From Rhodobacteraceae bacterium UBA1957 (lineage in GTDB: Bacteria > Pseudomonadota > Alphaproteobacteria > Rhodobacterales > Rhodobacteraceae), in NCBI GenBank assembly GCA_002336405.1, contig DDEJ01000053.1:56232-66016 (forward strand): a stretch of DNA of 9,785 bases. Reading direction: 5' to 3'. The number at the start of each line of letters is the position of its first letter. Positions within the stretch are counted from its first letter, which is position 1. A program made the position numbers and the translations under genes. Under the pieces are notes generated by a model. That model had not been told where the DNA came from. It saw nothing but the letters and a program-made list of their open reading frames with translations, and ran no database searches. Shown here piece by piece: positions 1-8,108 of the stretch.

Positions 1-2
1 TT

Positions 3-562
3 ATGGCTTATGGATTGCTTGTTATAGATGTTGAGAATCCATCGTGGACGCCACTGCGACTGTGGATCGTCAGCCGATCATAGATCAGGCGCTTCAAAAT
101 ACGGTAGACCGCCTTGCCATACTGTAGCGTCAAGCCCGTGCCGCCGGGACGCTAGTTTTTGCTGTTCAACATGACGGCGCGTCCGGTCACCGTCTGGCGC
201 AAGGGTCGCAAGATTGGAAAATTCGCCGCAAAGTGGCCCCACTAGGGGGCGTTATTGTGATTAACAAATCCCACAGTGATGCCTCTTACCAGACTGATCT
301 TACAGCCCAGCTTAGAACGCGTGGTGTGACGCATCTGATTGTGACAGGCTACATGAGCCAGTATTGCGTCGATATCACCGTGCGGCGTGCCGTAGACTTG
401 GGCTATGTTGTCACATTGGTCGCCGATGGTCACGGCACCAGTGATGACGGTGCGCTGCGCCATGATCAGATTACCGCCCACCACAATATCCTTGTGGGTA
501 AAATCTAAGACCCTGAGACGCAGTTGCCGGTAAAAACCACCAAGGAAATTTCGGTCTCCTGA
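3..562 (+). pseudogene. Isochorismatase-family cysteine hydrolase, inactivated by one frameshift and two in-frame stops
   Basis: The sequence reads as a near full-length isochorismatase-like hydrolase of about 185 residues once three lesions are repaired. The ATG at 3 opens MAYGLLVIDVEN in frame 3. After base 38 homology continues in frame 2 (IVDATATVDRQPIIDQAL), which fits a single-base deletion at about 39-40. A TAG at 125-127 lies where relatives often have Gln (LAIL*RQARAAG), so C to T is likely. A TAA at 506-508 precedes an open tail (DPETQLPVKTTKEISV) ending at TGA 560-562. The catalytic residues of the family are all still readable: the Asp of VIDV, the Lys of VINKSHSD and the Cys of GYMSQYCVD, followed by TVRRAVDLGY, VADGH and the AHHN tail. 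Conservation of the active site and three separate lesions suggest recent decay and argue against a single sequencing error. The natural substrate is unknown; such enzymes cleave isochorismate, nicotinamide or related amides. Any ribosome binding site is outside the window. Confidence 0.85.
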
Positions 563-725
563 CAGGGGTGATTAACCATAAAGTCATGGTACGCGCCCCC
601 ACCGTCTTGCGATGCTGTCCATGGCCGGTTGGATATTACCGATTGGACAACGCCGCACGCATGGCTAAAGTTTGGTAAGATGTCTTAACCGCTCACCAAA
701 ACCCGCAAACTGTCAGGGGACCACG
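563..725 (+). other. Gap between pseudogene and oxidase-like gene; possible gene remnant
   Basis: No recognisable gene. The same frame as the upstream pseudogene stays open from 572 to a TAA at 686-688 and reads YAPPPSCDAVHGRLDITDW followed by about a dozen further residues. It has a protein-like composition but no start codon and no family I recognise. It may be a leftover from a decayed gene or chance. The ribosome binding site of the next gene (GGGGA, 716-720) lies at the right end. No clear promoter hexamers were seen. Confidence 0.3.
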
Positions 726-1328
726 ATGCAAAATATTTCTTCAATCAGCGAACTAGAGGCGCTTTATGGCCAGCCAAGCGATGCCGCGATCCGCAAGGTT
801 TCACCACGGCTGACGCCTCTGTACCGGCGCTGGATCATGGCCTCGCGGTTCTGTGTGCTGACCAGTGTTGGCCCCGATGGTACCGATGGCAGCCCGCGGG
901 GCGAAGATGGGCCGGTTGTGCAAGAGCTGGATCCTCAAACCTTGGCAATGCCCGACTGGCGTGGCAATAACCGGCTCGATAGCCTGCGCAATATCATCAG
1001 TGACGGCCGGGTGTCGCTGATGTTCATGGTGCCGGGGTCAACCACAATCGTGCGGGTGAACGGTCGTGCGGTGTTAAGCGCCGACACCGATCTGCGGACG
1101 CGGTTTGAGCGCCGAGGGAAATTGCCCGCAACCGTGATCGTGATCACACTGCAAGAGATCTATGCACAATGCGCCCGCGCACCGCTGCGCGCCGGTCTGT
1201 GGCAGCGCAACGATCGTGACGCGGTGCCAAGCATGGGCGATATTTTGGCTGAAATGACCAATGGTAAAGAGGGGGGGGCAGACTTTGACAAAAAATTTCA
1301 AAGCCTTGAACCAGACGGACTTTGGTAG
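726..1328 (+). CDS. Pyridoxamine 5'-phosphate oxidase-like FMN-binding protein
   Basis: A 200-residue protein of the split-barrel flavin-binding superfamily, close to the group annotated as pyridoxamine 5'-phosphate oxidase family protein (MSMEG_1061 / DR2398 type). Family-like segments in order are FCVLTSVGPDGTDGSPRGEDGPVV (about residues 40-63), the DWRGNNRLDSLRNII block (about 77-91), VSLMFMVPG with RVNGRAVLS (about 97-119), and EIYAQCARAPLRAGLW near 148-163, where relatives have YFQCAKAL. These positions form the FMN phosphate and dimer contacts in related proteins. Its substrate is not known, and it should not be taken for PdxH. The ATG at 726 is preferred over the in-frame ATG at 672 because GGGGA (716-720) lies 5 nt upstream and homology starts there. 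The stop is built into a hairpin shared with lpdA. A run of eight G at 1271-1278 lies near the 3' end. The gene stands alone, downstream of a broken hydrolase. Confidence 0.85.
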   Translation: MQNISSISELEALYGQPSDAAIRKVSPRLTPLYRRWIMASRFCVLTSVGPDGTDGSPRGEDGPVVQELDPQTLAMPDWRGNNRLDSLRNIISDGRVSLMFMVPGSTTIVRVNGRAVLSADTDLRTRFERRGKLPATVIVITLQEIYAQCARAPLRAGLWQRNDRDAVPSMGDILAEMTNGKEGGADFDKKFQSLEPDGLW

Positions 1329-1352
1329 GCGCGATTACATTCGCGCCTACCA
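1323..1352. terminator. Bidirectional hairpin between convergent genes
   Basis: A perfect 12-bp stem pairs TGGTAGGCGCGA (1323-1334) with TCGCGCCTACCA (1341-1352) around the loop TTACAT. It fills the short space between the convergent oxidase-like gene (stop 1326-1328 lies inside the stem) and lpdA (stop 1354-1356). Position, symmetry and stem strength support a shared terminator. Neither side has a T-run, so it would be a non-canonical intrinsic terminator or an RNA 3'-end stabiliser combined with Rho. Confidence 0.65.
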
Positions 1353-1353
1353 G

Positions 1354-2742
1354 CTACATGTGGATGGGTCCGTCACCACAGGCCAGCGCCGCCTCGCGCA
1401 CTGCCTCTGAATAGGTCGGGTGGGCGTGGCAGGTCATCGCCAGATCCTGCGCCGAGGCCCCAAATTCCATTGCAACACAAATTTCATGGATCAAATCACC
1501 GGCACTGGGGCCAATGATATGAGCGCCCAAGATGCGGTCAGTGGTTTTATCGGCCAAGATTTTTACAAACCCGTCAGCGGCAAAATTGGCCTTTGCGCGA
1601 CCATTGCCCATAAACGAAAACTTACCAACCTTATAGGCGCGGCCGCTGTCTTTCAGCGCGTCCTCGGTCATGCCGACATTGGCCACTTCGGGGTGGGTGT
1701 AAATCACGCCTGGGATTACTCCATAATTCACATGCCCGTGTTTGCCGGCGATCACTTCGGCGGTGGCCATGCCCTCATCCTCGGCTTTATGTGCCAACAT
1801 CGGGCCGTCGATCGCATCGCCGATGGCATAGATGCCGGGGATGTTGGTCTGCCAATGGTCGTTTGTTTTGATTTGGCCGCGGTCGCTCATCTCGACACCC
1901 AGTGCGGTCAATCCCAGCCCGTCGGTAAAGGGTTTGCGCCCTGTGGCGACCAGAACGACATCAGTATCCAGTTGGTGTTCGCTGTCGTCTTTGCGCAGTT
2001 TATAACTGACTTTGGTTTTGGTCTTTAGCCGTTCAACATCCTGCACCGCAGCGCCCATGATAAAGCTCATACCCTGTTTTTTCAAAATTTTCTGAAAAGT
2101 TTTCTGCACCTCGGCGTCCATCCCTGGGGTGATCGCGTCGAGAAATTCTACCACGGTGACGTCGGTGCCGAGCCGGGCATAGACACTGCCCAGTTCAAGA
2201 CCGATCACACCCGCCCCGATCACCACCATTTTGCGCGGAATTTTATCCAGTGTCAGCGCGCCGGTTGAGGTCACGATAACCTGCTCATCCACGTCGATGC
2301 CAGGCAGTGTGGATGGCTCTGAGCCCGAGGCGATGATGATATTTTTGGTCTCATAAAGGGTGTCGCCGACCTTGACCTTGCCGGCCTCGGGAACGGACCC
2401 CCAGCCTTTCAGCCAATCAATTTTGTTTTTCTTAAATAGAAATTCGACGCCCTTGGTGTTGCCGTTGATCACCTCGTCCTTATAGGCCATCATCTGGGAC
2501 CAATCGACCGTTGGCGTTTTGCCCATCAGTCCCATTTTGGCAAAGTTGTGTTCCGCCTCATGCAGTTGATGGGACGCATGCAACAGCGCTTTTGAGGGGA
2601 TGCATCCAACGTTCAGGCAGGTGCCGCCCAAGGTTTCGCGGCCCTCAACACAGGCAGTTTTCAACCCCAATTGGGCGCAGCGGATGGCTGCAACATAGCC
2701 GCCGGGGCCTGAGCCGATAATAATAACGTCATACTGTGCCAT
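1354..2742 (-). CDS. lpdA: Dihydrolipoyl dehydrogenase (E3 of 2-oxoglutarate dehydrogenase)
   Basis: A flavoprotein of 462 residues that reoxidises the dihydrolipoyl group on E2 and passes electrons through FAD to NAD+. Visible motifs are the FAD dinucleotide fold [13 protein letters not shown] (residues 7-19), the redox disulfide [13 protein letters not shown] with Cys42 and Cys47, the NAD-binding fold [13 protein letters not shown] in the middle, the second FAD motif [20 protein letters not shown], and the C-terminal catalytic dyad HPTYSE (His441, Glu446). Length and motifs are normal for the family. The ATG at 2742 is chosen over one 30 bases upstream because AGGAG lies 6 nt before it and [10 protein letters not shown] is the family N-terminus. 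It is the last gene of the sucCDAB block, 219 nt after sucB, which suggests its own promoter or RNA processing. Its location points to the 2-oxoglutarate complex; whether it also serves pyruvate dehydrogenase cannot be told here. Confidence 0.97.
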   Translation of the reverse strand: MAQYDVIIIGSGPGGYVAAIRCAQLGLKTACVEGRETLGGTCLNVGCIPSKALLHASHQLHEAEHNFAKMGLMGKTPTVDWSQMMAYKDEVINGNTKGVEFLFKKNKIDWLKGWGSVPEAGKVKVGDTLYETKNIIIASGSEPSTLPGIDVDEQVIVTSTGALTLDKIPRKMVVIGAGVIGLELGSVYARLGTDVTVVEFLDAITPGMDAEVQKTFQKILKKQGMSFIMGAAVQDVERLKTKTKVSYKLRKDDSEHQLDTDVVLVATGRKPFTDGLGLTALGVEMSDRGQIKTNDHWQTNIPGIYAIGDAIDGPMLAHKAEDEGMATAEVIAGKHGHVNYGVIPGVIYTHPEVANVGMTEDALKDSGRAYKVGKFSFMGNGRAKANFAADGFVKILADKTTDRILGAHIIGPSAGDLIHEICVAMEFGASAQDLAMTCHAHPTYSEAVREAALACGDGPIHM

Positions 2743-2747
2743 TGGGG

Positions 2748-2753
2748 TCTCCT
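2748..2753 (-). promoter_or_regulatory. Ribosome binding site deciding the lpdA start
   Basis: The minus strand reads AGGAGA followed by CCCCA and the ATG at 2742. The upstream in-frame ATG at 2772 has no comparable purine-rich motif, so translation should begin at 2742. Confidence 0.8.
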
Positions 2754-2890
2754 GAGGTTCGGATCGTGACATGTGTTTAAAAGGTATGGGGCCTTAGGTT
2801 GATCTTAAATCGCAAATTACGGCCGATGATTTGTGTGCTTCATAGGCAAGGGTCTTTGAAAGTTTGAATATAATCAGTTTGGATGGTGGG

Positions 2891-2953
2891 GCAGCGCCTC
2901 ATGCAGGCCCCCGGTAATGTGGCATTACCAAGGTGGGGGCCAATGAGCTCTGC
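2891..2953 (-). terminator. Long imperfect stem-loop between sucB and lpdA
   Basis: Starting 9 nt after the sucB stop there is a layered stem. GCAG (2891-2894) pairs with CTGC (2950-2953), CTCAT (2898-2902) with ATGAG (2943-2947), GGCCCCC (2906-2912) with GGGGGCC (2935-2941), and GGTAATG (2913-2919) with CATTACC (2923-2929) around a TGG loop. There are small bulges between segments, including AAGGT on one side. No T-run follows in the direction of transcription. It could attenuate transcription into lpdA, stabilise the sucAB message 3' end, or be a dispersed palindromic repeat; the sequence alone does not decide. Confidence 0.55.
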
Positions 2954-2961
2954 TTGCCACA

Positions 2962-4188
2962 TTATAAATCCATCAGCATGCGGCGGGGATCCTCCAGCGC
3001 TTCCTTGACCCGAACTAGAAAGGTCACGGCGCCCTTACCGTCAACAATGCGGTGATCATAGCTCAATGCGAGATACATCATCGGGCGGATCACAACTTGG
3101 CCGTTGATGGCCATAGGGCGGTCTTGAATCTTATGCATGCCCAGAATGCCCGATTGTGGCGGATTAAGGATTGGGGACGACATCAGCGACCCATAGACCC
3201 CGCCGTTTGAAATGGTAAAGGTCCCCCCCTGCATTTCAGCCATGCTGAGTTTTCCATCACGGGCCCGCGCGCCCTTTTCAGCGATGGCTTTTTCGATCTG
3301 TGCAAACGACAGGCTGTCGGTGTCGCGGATCACCGGCACCACAAGACCGGTTGGTGTACCGGCCGCGATGCCCATGTGAACAAAGTTTTTATAGACAATG
3401 TCGGTACCGTCGATCTCGGCGTTGACTTCGGGGACTTCGCTCAGAGCATGCACGCAGGCCTTGGCAAAAAATGACATAAAGCCCAATTTAACGCCATGTT
3501 TTTTCAAGAATAGCTCTTTGTATTCAGTGCGCAGCGCCATCACTTCGGTCATGTCGACCTCGTTGTAAGTGGTGAGCATGGCCGCATTGTTCTGGCTATC
3601 TTTCAGGCGGCGGGCGATGGTTTGGCGCAAGCGGGTCATTTTCACCCGCTCTTCACGCGCCGCGTCATCCACTGATACCGGCGCCCGGGGTGGGGCTGTA
3701 GCGACGGGCGCTAGTGGTGCGAAGGTGTTTGCGGGCGCGGCAACAGCGCGGGCCACATCGTCTTTCATGACCCGACCGCCCCGCCCGGTTCCGGTGACGG
3801 CGTCGCGGTTGAGATTAGCTTCTGCCATAGCTTTCTTAGCGGAAGGCGCATCTTCGATGTCTGTGCTGCTAGTGCCCGCAGGCGCTGGCGCCGGCGCCGG
3901 ATCATGTGACGAAGACGTTGACGCCGTCGCTGCAGGGCTCGCAGTGGCGTCTCCTTCGCTTATATTAGCCAAAAGTGCGTCGACCCCGACAGTGTCGCCT
4001 TCTTGGGCTATGATGTCTTGCAGCGTGCCTGCCATGGGGCTGGGCACTTCTACGGTGACTTTATCGGTTTCCAATTCGCACAGCATTTCGTCGGCCGCCA
4101 CAAGATCACCGGGTTTTTTGAACCAAGTTGCCACAGTGGCCTCGGTGACAGATTCGCCCAGAGTTGGAACACGTATTTCGATGATCAT
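2962..4188 (-). CDS. sucB: Dihydrolipoyl succinyltransferase (E2 of 2-oxoglutarate dehydrogenase)
   Basis: A 408-residue E2 core protein that accepts the succinyl group from E1 on a swinging lipoyl arm and transfers it to CoA. Domains in order: one lipoyl domain (1-77) with the lipoylated Lys43 in [14 protein letters not shown]; a flexible Ala/Pro/Ser linker (78-111) including APAPAPAG; a peripheral-subunit-binding domain (about 112-148, [20 protein letters not shown]...GRVMKDDV) for E1/E3 docking; a second Ala/Pro linker (151-175); and the catalytic domain (about 180-408) with the HRIVDG motif (His379, Asp383). The start [13 protein letters not shown] is the usual one for the family. Translation is probably coupled to sucA: the sucA stop is 3 nt upstream and the GAAGGGAAC that ends sucA supplies the ribosome binding site. 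The C-terminus LMDL is typical. A near-perfect GGCGCC repeat at about 3888-3900 encodes the Ala-Pro linker and might vary in length between strains. Confidence 0.97.
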   Translation of the reverse strand: MIIEIRVPTLGESVTEATVATWFKKPGDLVAADEMLCELETDKVTVEVPSPMAGTLQDIIAQEGDTVGVDALLANISEGDATASPAATASTSSSHDPAPAPAPAGTSSTDIEDAPSAKKAMAEANLNRDAVTGTGRGGRVMKDDVARAVAAPANTFAPLAPVATAPPRAPVSVDDAAREERVKMTRLRQTIARRLKDSQNNAAMLTTYNEVDMTEVMALRTEYKELFLKKHGVKLGFMSFFAKACVHALSEVPEVNAEIDGTDIVYKNFVHMGIAAGTPTGLVVPVIRDTDSLSFAQIEKAIAEKGARARDGKLSMAEMQGGTFTISNGGVYGSLMSSPILNPPQSGILGMHKIQDRPMAINGQVVIRPMMYLALSYDHRIVDGKGAVTFLVRVKEALEDPRRMLMDL

Positions 4189-4191
4189 GGA

Positions 4192-7158
4192 TTAGTTCCC
4201 TTCAATGGTCAGTGCTTGATTAATCAAGGCTTCTTGTTGTGTTTTGTGCTGTGAGGCCAATCCGGTGGCTGGCGAGGCGCTGGCGGAGCGGCCCGCAAAG
4301 ACTGGCCGGCCATGGGTGGCTTTGATGCGGCCTAGAACCCATTCCAAATTAGGTTCCATAAAATTCCAGCTGCCTTGGTTTTTGGGCTCTTCCTGACACC
4401 AGACCATTTCGGCCTGCGTAAACCGCGTAAGCTCTTTGACGGCCGACAGTGCGGGAAACGGATAGAACTGTTCGAATCGCAGCAAATATACATCGGTGAT
4501 GCCACGTTTGTCGCGTTCTTGCAGCAGGTCATAATACACTTTGCCCGAACACATCACGACGCGCTTGATCTTGTCGTCAGCGACCAATTCAGTGTCGGAA
4601 TTTCCTTGATGTGCATCATCCCATAGGACGCGGTGGAAACTGGACCCGGTGGTGAATTCCTCTGTTTTCGAGACCGCCATTTTGTTGCGTAACAGCGATT
4701 TTGGTGTCATCAGTATCAGTGGTTTGCGATAGCTGCGGTGCAGCTGCCGACGCAGGATATGAAAATAGTTCGCAGGCGTCGAACAATTGGCGATGATCCA
4801 GTTGTCCTGGCCGCACATCTGTAAAAAACGCTCCAACCGGGCCGAGCTGTGTTCGGGGCCTTGGCCCTCAAACCCGTGCGGCAGTAAGACAACAAGCCCC
4901 GACATGCGCAACCATTTGCTTTCGCCAGAACTGATGAACTGATCGAACATGATCTGCGCGCCGTTGGCAAAATCGCCGAACTGCGCTTCCCACAGGGTCA
5001 GCGCATTGGGTTCGGCCAGTGAAAAGCCGTACTCAAAGCCTAAAACCGCATATTCTGACAGCATAGAATCGATGACTTCATATTGCGCCTGACCCTCGCG
5101 GATGTGGTTCAGCGGATAATAGCGTTCTTCTGTGTTTTGATCGATCAACCCTGAATGGCGTTGGCTGAATGTGCCGCGGGTGCTGTCCTGACCGGACAGC
5201 CTTACCTTATAACCCTCGGTCAACAATGACCCAAAGGCAAGGGCCTCTGCGGTGGACCAATCAATGCCGCTGGCGTTATCAAACATGGTCTTTTTATTGG
5301 CCAACAAGCGGGACACGGTTTTGTGCAAGACATACCCGCTTGGGGCCGTGGTCAGCGCGCTGCCAATTTGATCAAACGTTTCGGTGGCGATTGCGGTTTG
5401 GCCGCGTTGATAGTCTTCTTTGCGGCGATCGAGATGTGACCAACGGCCATCCAACCAGTCCGCCTTGTTGGGCTTATAGTCTTTTCCGGCCTCAAATTCT
5501 TCGCTCATTCTGGCCTGAAACATCGCTTTAAGATCTTCGATCTCGCCCTCGGGGATCAGACCGTCTTTGACCAGACGTTCGGTATAGAGGCTGAGCGTGG
5601 TTTTATGGCGTTTGATTTTGGTGTACATCAGCGGATTGGTGAACATCGGCTCATCGCCTTCGTTATGGCCAAAGCGCCGGTAACAGATAATATCAAGCAC
5701 CACATCTCGGTGGAATTTCTGACGGAATTCCGTGGCCACTTTGGCGGCGTGGACTACCGCCTCAGGGTCATCCCCATTGACGTGAAAAATCGGCGCTTCA
5801 ACCATCAGGGCGATGTCAGTGGGATAGGGGCTGGAGCGGCTGAAATGTGGTGCTGTGGTAAAACCAATCTGGTTGTTAACCACAATATGCATGGTGCCAC
5901 CAGTTTTATGGCCAACCAGTCCTGACAGACCAAAACATTCCGCGACCACACCCTGCCCGGCAAATGCGGCATCGCCGTGCAGCAAAATCGGTAAAACCTG
6001 AGAGCGGTCTTTATCGCCTAACTGTTCTTGTTTGGCCCGGACCTTGCCCAGTACCACCGGATTAACCGCTTCGAGGTGGCTTGGGTTTGCGGTCAGCGAC
6101 AAATGCACGGTATTGCCATCGAATTCACGGTCCGACGAGGCCCCGAGGTGGTATTTCACATCGCCCGAGCCGTCCACATCGTCAGGCTTGAAACTGCCGC
6201 CCTGAAATTCGTTGAAAATGGCCGGATAGGGTTTGCCCATCACATTGGCCAAAACACTGAGCCGCCCGCGGTGGGGCATGCCGATGACGATATCGCGCAC
6301 ACCCAGGGCACCACCGCGCTTGATGATCTGCTCCATCGCAGGGATCAAGCTCTCGCCACCATCCAAACCAAAGCGTTTGGTGCCCATGTATTTGACGTGC
6401 AAGAACTTCTCAAAGCCCTCGGCTTCGACCATTTTGTTCAGGATCGCTTTGCGGCCCTCGCGGGTGAACTGGATTTCCTTGCCATAGCCTTCGATCCGCT
6501 CTTTTAGCCAGCTTGATTGTTCAGGATCGGAAATGTGCATGTATTGCAGTGCGAATGTACCACAATAGGTGCGTTTGAGAATTTCCACAATCTGCCGCAT
6601 TGAGGCGATTTCCAGCCCCAATACGTTATCGATGAATATCGGCCGGTCCAGATCTGCATCAGTAAAACCATAGGTCTTTGGATCTAACTCTGGGCGGGCG
6701 GTTTCTTCGCGCAGTCCCAGCGGGTCAAGATCTGCGGCTAGATGGCCGCGAATACGGTGCGCCCGAATGATCATCAGGGCCCGGATGCTGTCAAGCACGG
6801 CGCGCTGGATTGCACCGTTGGTGACTTCTATACCCTGCTCTTCGGCTTTCGCCACTATTTTAATGCCCACCTGTTTGCTTTCTGCGGGCGGTGGGGCTGG
6901 CCATTGACCGTCAAGCGCGCAGGTCAACTCATCACTGGGGATGGGCGGCCAGTCGGCACGTGCCCAACTGGGGCCTGCAGCCTCTTTTTTCACATCAAGG
7001 TCGGCATCGCCCATCTGGCGGAAAAATTCTTGCCAAGCCGCATCTACTGCATTTGGGTCATTGGCGTATCGGGCATAGAGCTGTTCAAGATATTCCGCGT
7101 TATGGCCCTGCATAAAGCTTGAGGCGTGGAACAGGTCATTGGCGGATTGGTCGGTCAT
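4192..7158 (-). CDS. sucA: 2-oxoglutarate dehydrogenase E1 (thiamine diphosphate-dependent decarboxylase)
   Basis: A 988-residue E1o that decarboxylates 2-oxoglutarate on thiamine diphosphate and reductively succinylates the lipoyl group of SucB. The N-terminal segment FMQGHNAEYLEQLYARY (15-31) is the short E2-docking helix region seen in this family. Active-site features are GMPHRGRL (His296), KYHLG (His337), NPSHLEAVNP (358-367), the Mg/ThDP motif GDAAFAGQG (Asp396) to NNQIGFTT (428-435), and RFGHNEGDEP (495-504). The pyrimidine-binding half includes WEAQFGDFANGAQ (723-735), LLPHGFEGQGPEHSSARLER (758-777) and NCSTPANYFH (791-800). Length is normal for the homodimeric type. The ATG at 7158 is preceded by GGAGAG, 5 nt upstream. 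The gene lies 65 nt after sucD and 3 nt before sucB. No lesion or unusual composition was seen. Confidence 0.98.
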   Translation of the reverse strand: MTDQSANDLFHASSFMQGHNAEYLEQLYARYANDPNAVDAAWQEFFRQMGDADLDVKKEAAGPSWARADWPPIPSDELTCALDGQWPAPPPAESKQVGIKIVAKAEEQGIEVTNGAIQRAVLDSIRALMIIRAHRIRGHLAADLDPLGLREETARPELDPKTYGFTDADLDRPIFIDNVLGLEIASMRQIVEILKRTYCGTFALQYMHISDPEQSSWLKERIEGYGKEIQFTREGRKAILNKMVEAEGFEKFLHVKYMGTKRFGLDGGESLIPAMEQIIKRGGALGVRDIVIGMPHRGRLSVLANVMGKPYPAIFNEFQGGSFKPDDVDGSGDVKYHLGASSDREFDGNTVHLSLTANPSHLEAVNPVVLGKVRAKQEQLGDKDRSQVLPILLHGDAAFAGQGVVAECFGLSGLVGHKTGGTMHIVVNNQIGFTTAPHFSRSSPYPTDIALMVEAPIFHVNGDDPEAVVHAAKVATEFRQKFHRDVVLDIICYRRFGHNEGDEPMFTNPLMYTKIKRHKTTLSLYTERLVKDGLIPEGEIEDLKAMFQARMSEEFEAGKDYKPNKADWLDGRWSHLDRRKEDYQRGQTAIATETFDQIGSALTTAPSGYVLHKTVSRLLANKKTMFDNASGIDWSTAEALAFGSLLTEGYKVRLSGQDSTRGTFSQRHSGLIDQNTEERYYPLNHIREGQAQYEVIDSMLSEYAVLGFEYGFSLAEPNALTLWEAQFGDFANGAQIMFDQFISSGESKWLRMSGLVVLLPHGFEGQGPEHSSARLERFLQMCGQDNWIIANCSTPANYFHILRRQLHRSYRKPLILMTPKSLLRNKMAVSKTEEFTTGSSFHRVLWDDAHQGNSDTELVADDKIKRVVMCSGKVYYDLLQERDKRGITDVYLLRFEQFYPFPALSAVKELTRFTQAEMVWCQEEPKNQGSWNFMEPNLEWVLGRIKATHGRPVFAGRSASASPATGLASQHKTQQEALINQALTIEGN

Positions 7159-7191
7159 ATCTCTCTCCAGAAACGCTTAATTGGTTGACAA

Positions 7192-7215
7192 GCCGCGGGC
7201 TGGGATGCCCACGGC
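7192..7215 (-). other. Intercistronic hairpin between sucD and sucA
   Basis: GCCGCGGGC (7192-7200) and GCCCACGGC (7207-7215) form a 9-bp stem with one mismatch around the loop TGGGAT. It lies in the 65-nt gap between the sucD stop and the sucA start, ending about 33 nt before the sucA ATG. There is no T-run after it on the minus strand. It may be an RNA stability or processing element that separates the synthetase message from the dehydrogenase message; a weak attenuator is the alternative. Confidence 0.4.
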
Positions 7216-7223
7216 GTATAGTG

Positions 7224-8105
7224 TTAGCCGATGGCTGCCATAACCGCTTCGCCCAGTTCGGCAGGGCTGTCGGCCACAATAATCCCAGCCGAGCGCATCG
7301 CCTCGATCTTATCCTCGGCTCCGCCTTTGCCGCCGGCAACTATGGCGCCGGCATGGCCCATGCGGCGCCCTGGAGGCGCTGTGCGACCTGCGATGAACCC
7401 TGCGGTGGGTTTCCAGCGGCCCTTTTTCTTTTCATCGGCCAAAAAGGCTGCAGCTTCTTCTTCGGCTGAGCCGCCGATTTCACCAATCATGATGATGGAT
7501 TGGGTCTCTGGATCTGCAAGAAACATTTCAAGCACATCTATGTGTTCAGTACCCTTAATCGGATCGCCACCAATGCCCACTGCCGAGGATTGGCCAAGGC
7601 CCAAGTCAGTGGTCTGTTTGACTGCTTCATAAGTGAGCGTGCCCGAGCGCGAGACAACCCCGCAAGAACCGCGTTTGTGGATGTGGCCGGGCATGATCCC
7701 TATTTTACACGCGCCGGGCGTAATCACTCCGGGGCAGTTTGGACCGATCAGGCGGCTTGAGGCGCCGTCAAGGGCGCGTTGCACCCGCATCATGTCCAGT
7801 ACCGGAATGCCTTCAGTGATGCAGACAATCAGCTCCATTTTGGCGTCGATTGCCTCAAGGATACTATCGGCAGCAAAAGGTGGCGGGACATAGATCACCG
7901 AGGCATTGGCTCCGGTGCGATCCTTGGCTTCATGCACGGAATTGAAAACCGGAAGATCCAGATGGCTCTGGCCACCTTTGCCGGGGGTGACACCGCCGAC
8001 CATTTGGGTGCCATAGGCAATTGCCTGTTCGGAATGAAACGTGCCTTGACTGCCGGTAAACCCCTGACAGATGACTTTGGTATTTTCGTTGACGAGGACT
8101 GCCAT
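7224..8105 (-). CDS. sucD: Succinyl-CoA synthetase alpha subunit (ADP/GDP-forming)
   Basis: A 293-residue alpha subunit that, with SucC, converts succinyl-CoA plus ADP (or GDP) and phosphate to succinate, CoA and a nucleoside triphosphate. The N-terminal CoA-binding fold shows [12 protein letters not shown] (13-24) and [10 protein letters not shown] (37-46). [10 protein letters not shown] (122-131) and [20 protein letters not shown] (141-160) follow, and the phosphorylated histidine is His251 in [15 protein letters not shown]. Length and motifs are normal for the family. The ATG at 8105 lies 3 nt after the sucC stop, and the AAAGGA ending sucC is its ribosome binding site, so the two subunits are probably made by coupled translation at equal amounts. 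No anomaly was seen. Confidence 0.98.
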   Translation of the reverse strand: MAVLVNENTKVICQGFTGSQGTFHSEQAIAYGTQMVGGVTPGKGGQSHLDLPVFNSVHEAKDRTGANASVIYVPPPFAADSILEAIDAKMELIVCITEGIPVLDMMRVQRALDGASSRLIGPNCPGVITPGACKIGIMPGHIHKRGSCGVVSRSGTLTYEAVKQTTDLGLGQSSAVGIGGDPIKGTEHIDVLEMFLADPETQSIIMIGEIGGSAEEEAAAFLADEKKKGRWKPTAGFIAGRTAPPGRRMGHAGAIVAGGKGGAEDKIEAMRSAGIIVADSPAELGEAVMAAIG

Positions 8106-8108
8106 GAT

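Noticed and set aside
233..508. A separate 91-residue hydrolase gene starting at 233
   Set aside because: Homology continues upstream in the same frame through 41-232 and downstream past the TAA, so this is an internal piece of a broken gene and lacks the catalytic Asp.
1140..1147. Third GTGATCAC copy
   Set aside because: It lies inside the oxidase-like coding sequence as part of Val-Ile-Val-Ile-Thr codons and has no second copy at the 21-bp spacing.
1420..2028. A 202-codon plus-strand open frame opposite lpdA
   Set aside because: It is antisense to a well-supported lpdA with all flavoprotein motifs; its composition is that of a reverse-frame shadow.
3569..4195. A 208-codon plus-strand open frame opposite sucB
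   Set aside because: Low-complexity Ala/Ser/Val translation from the antisense of the Ala/Pro-rich linkers; no ribosome binding site or family resemblance.
7182..7191. TTGACA-like -35 hexamer on the plus strand in the sucD-sucA gap
   Set aside because: It points toward the antisense of sucD, with no matching -10 and no gene to drive.
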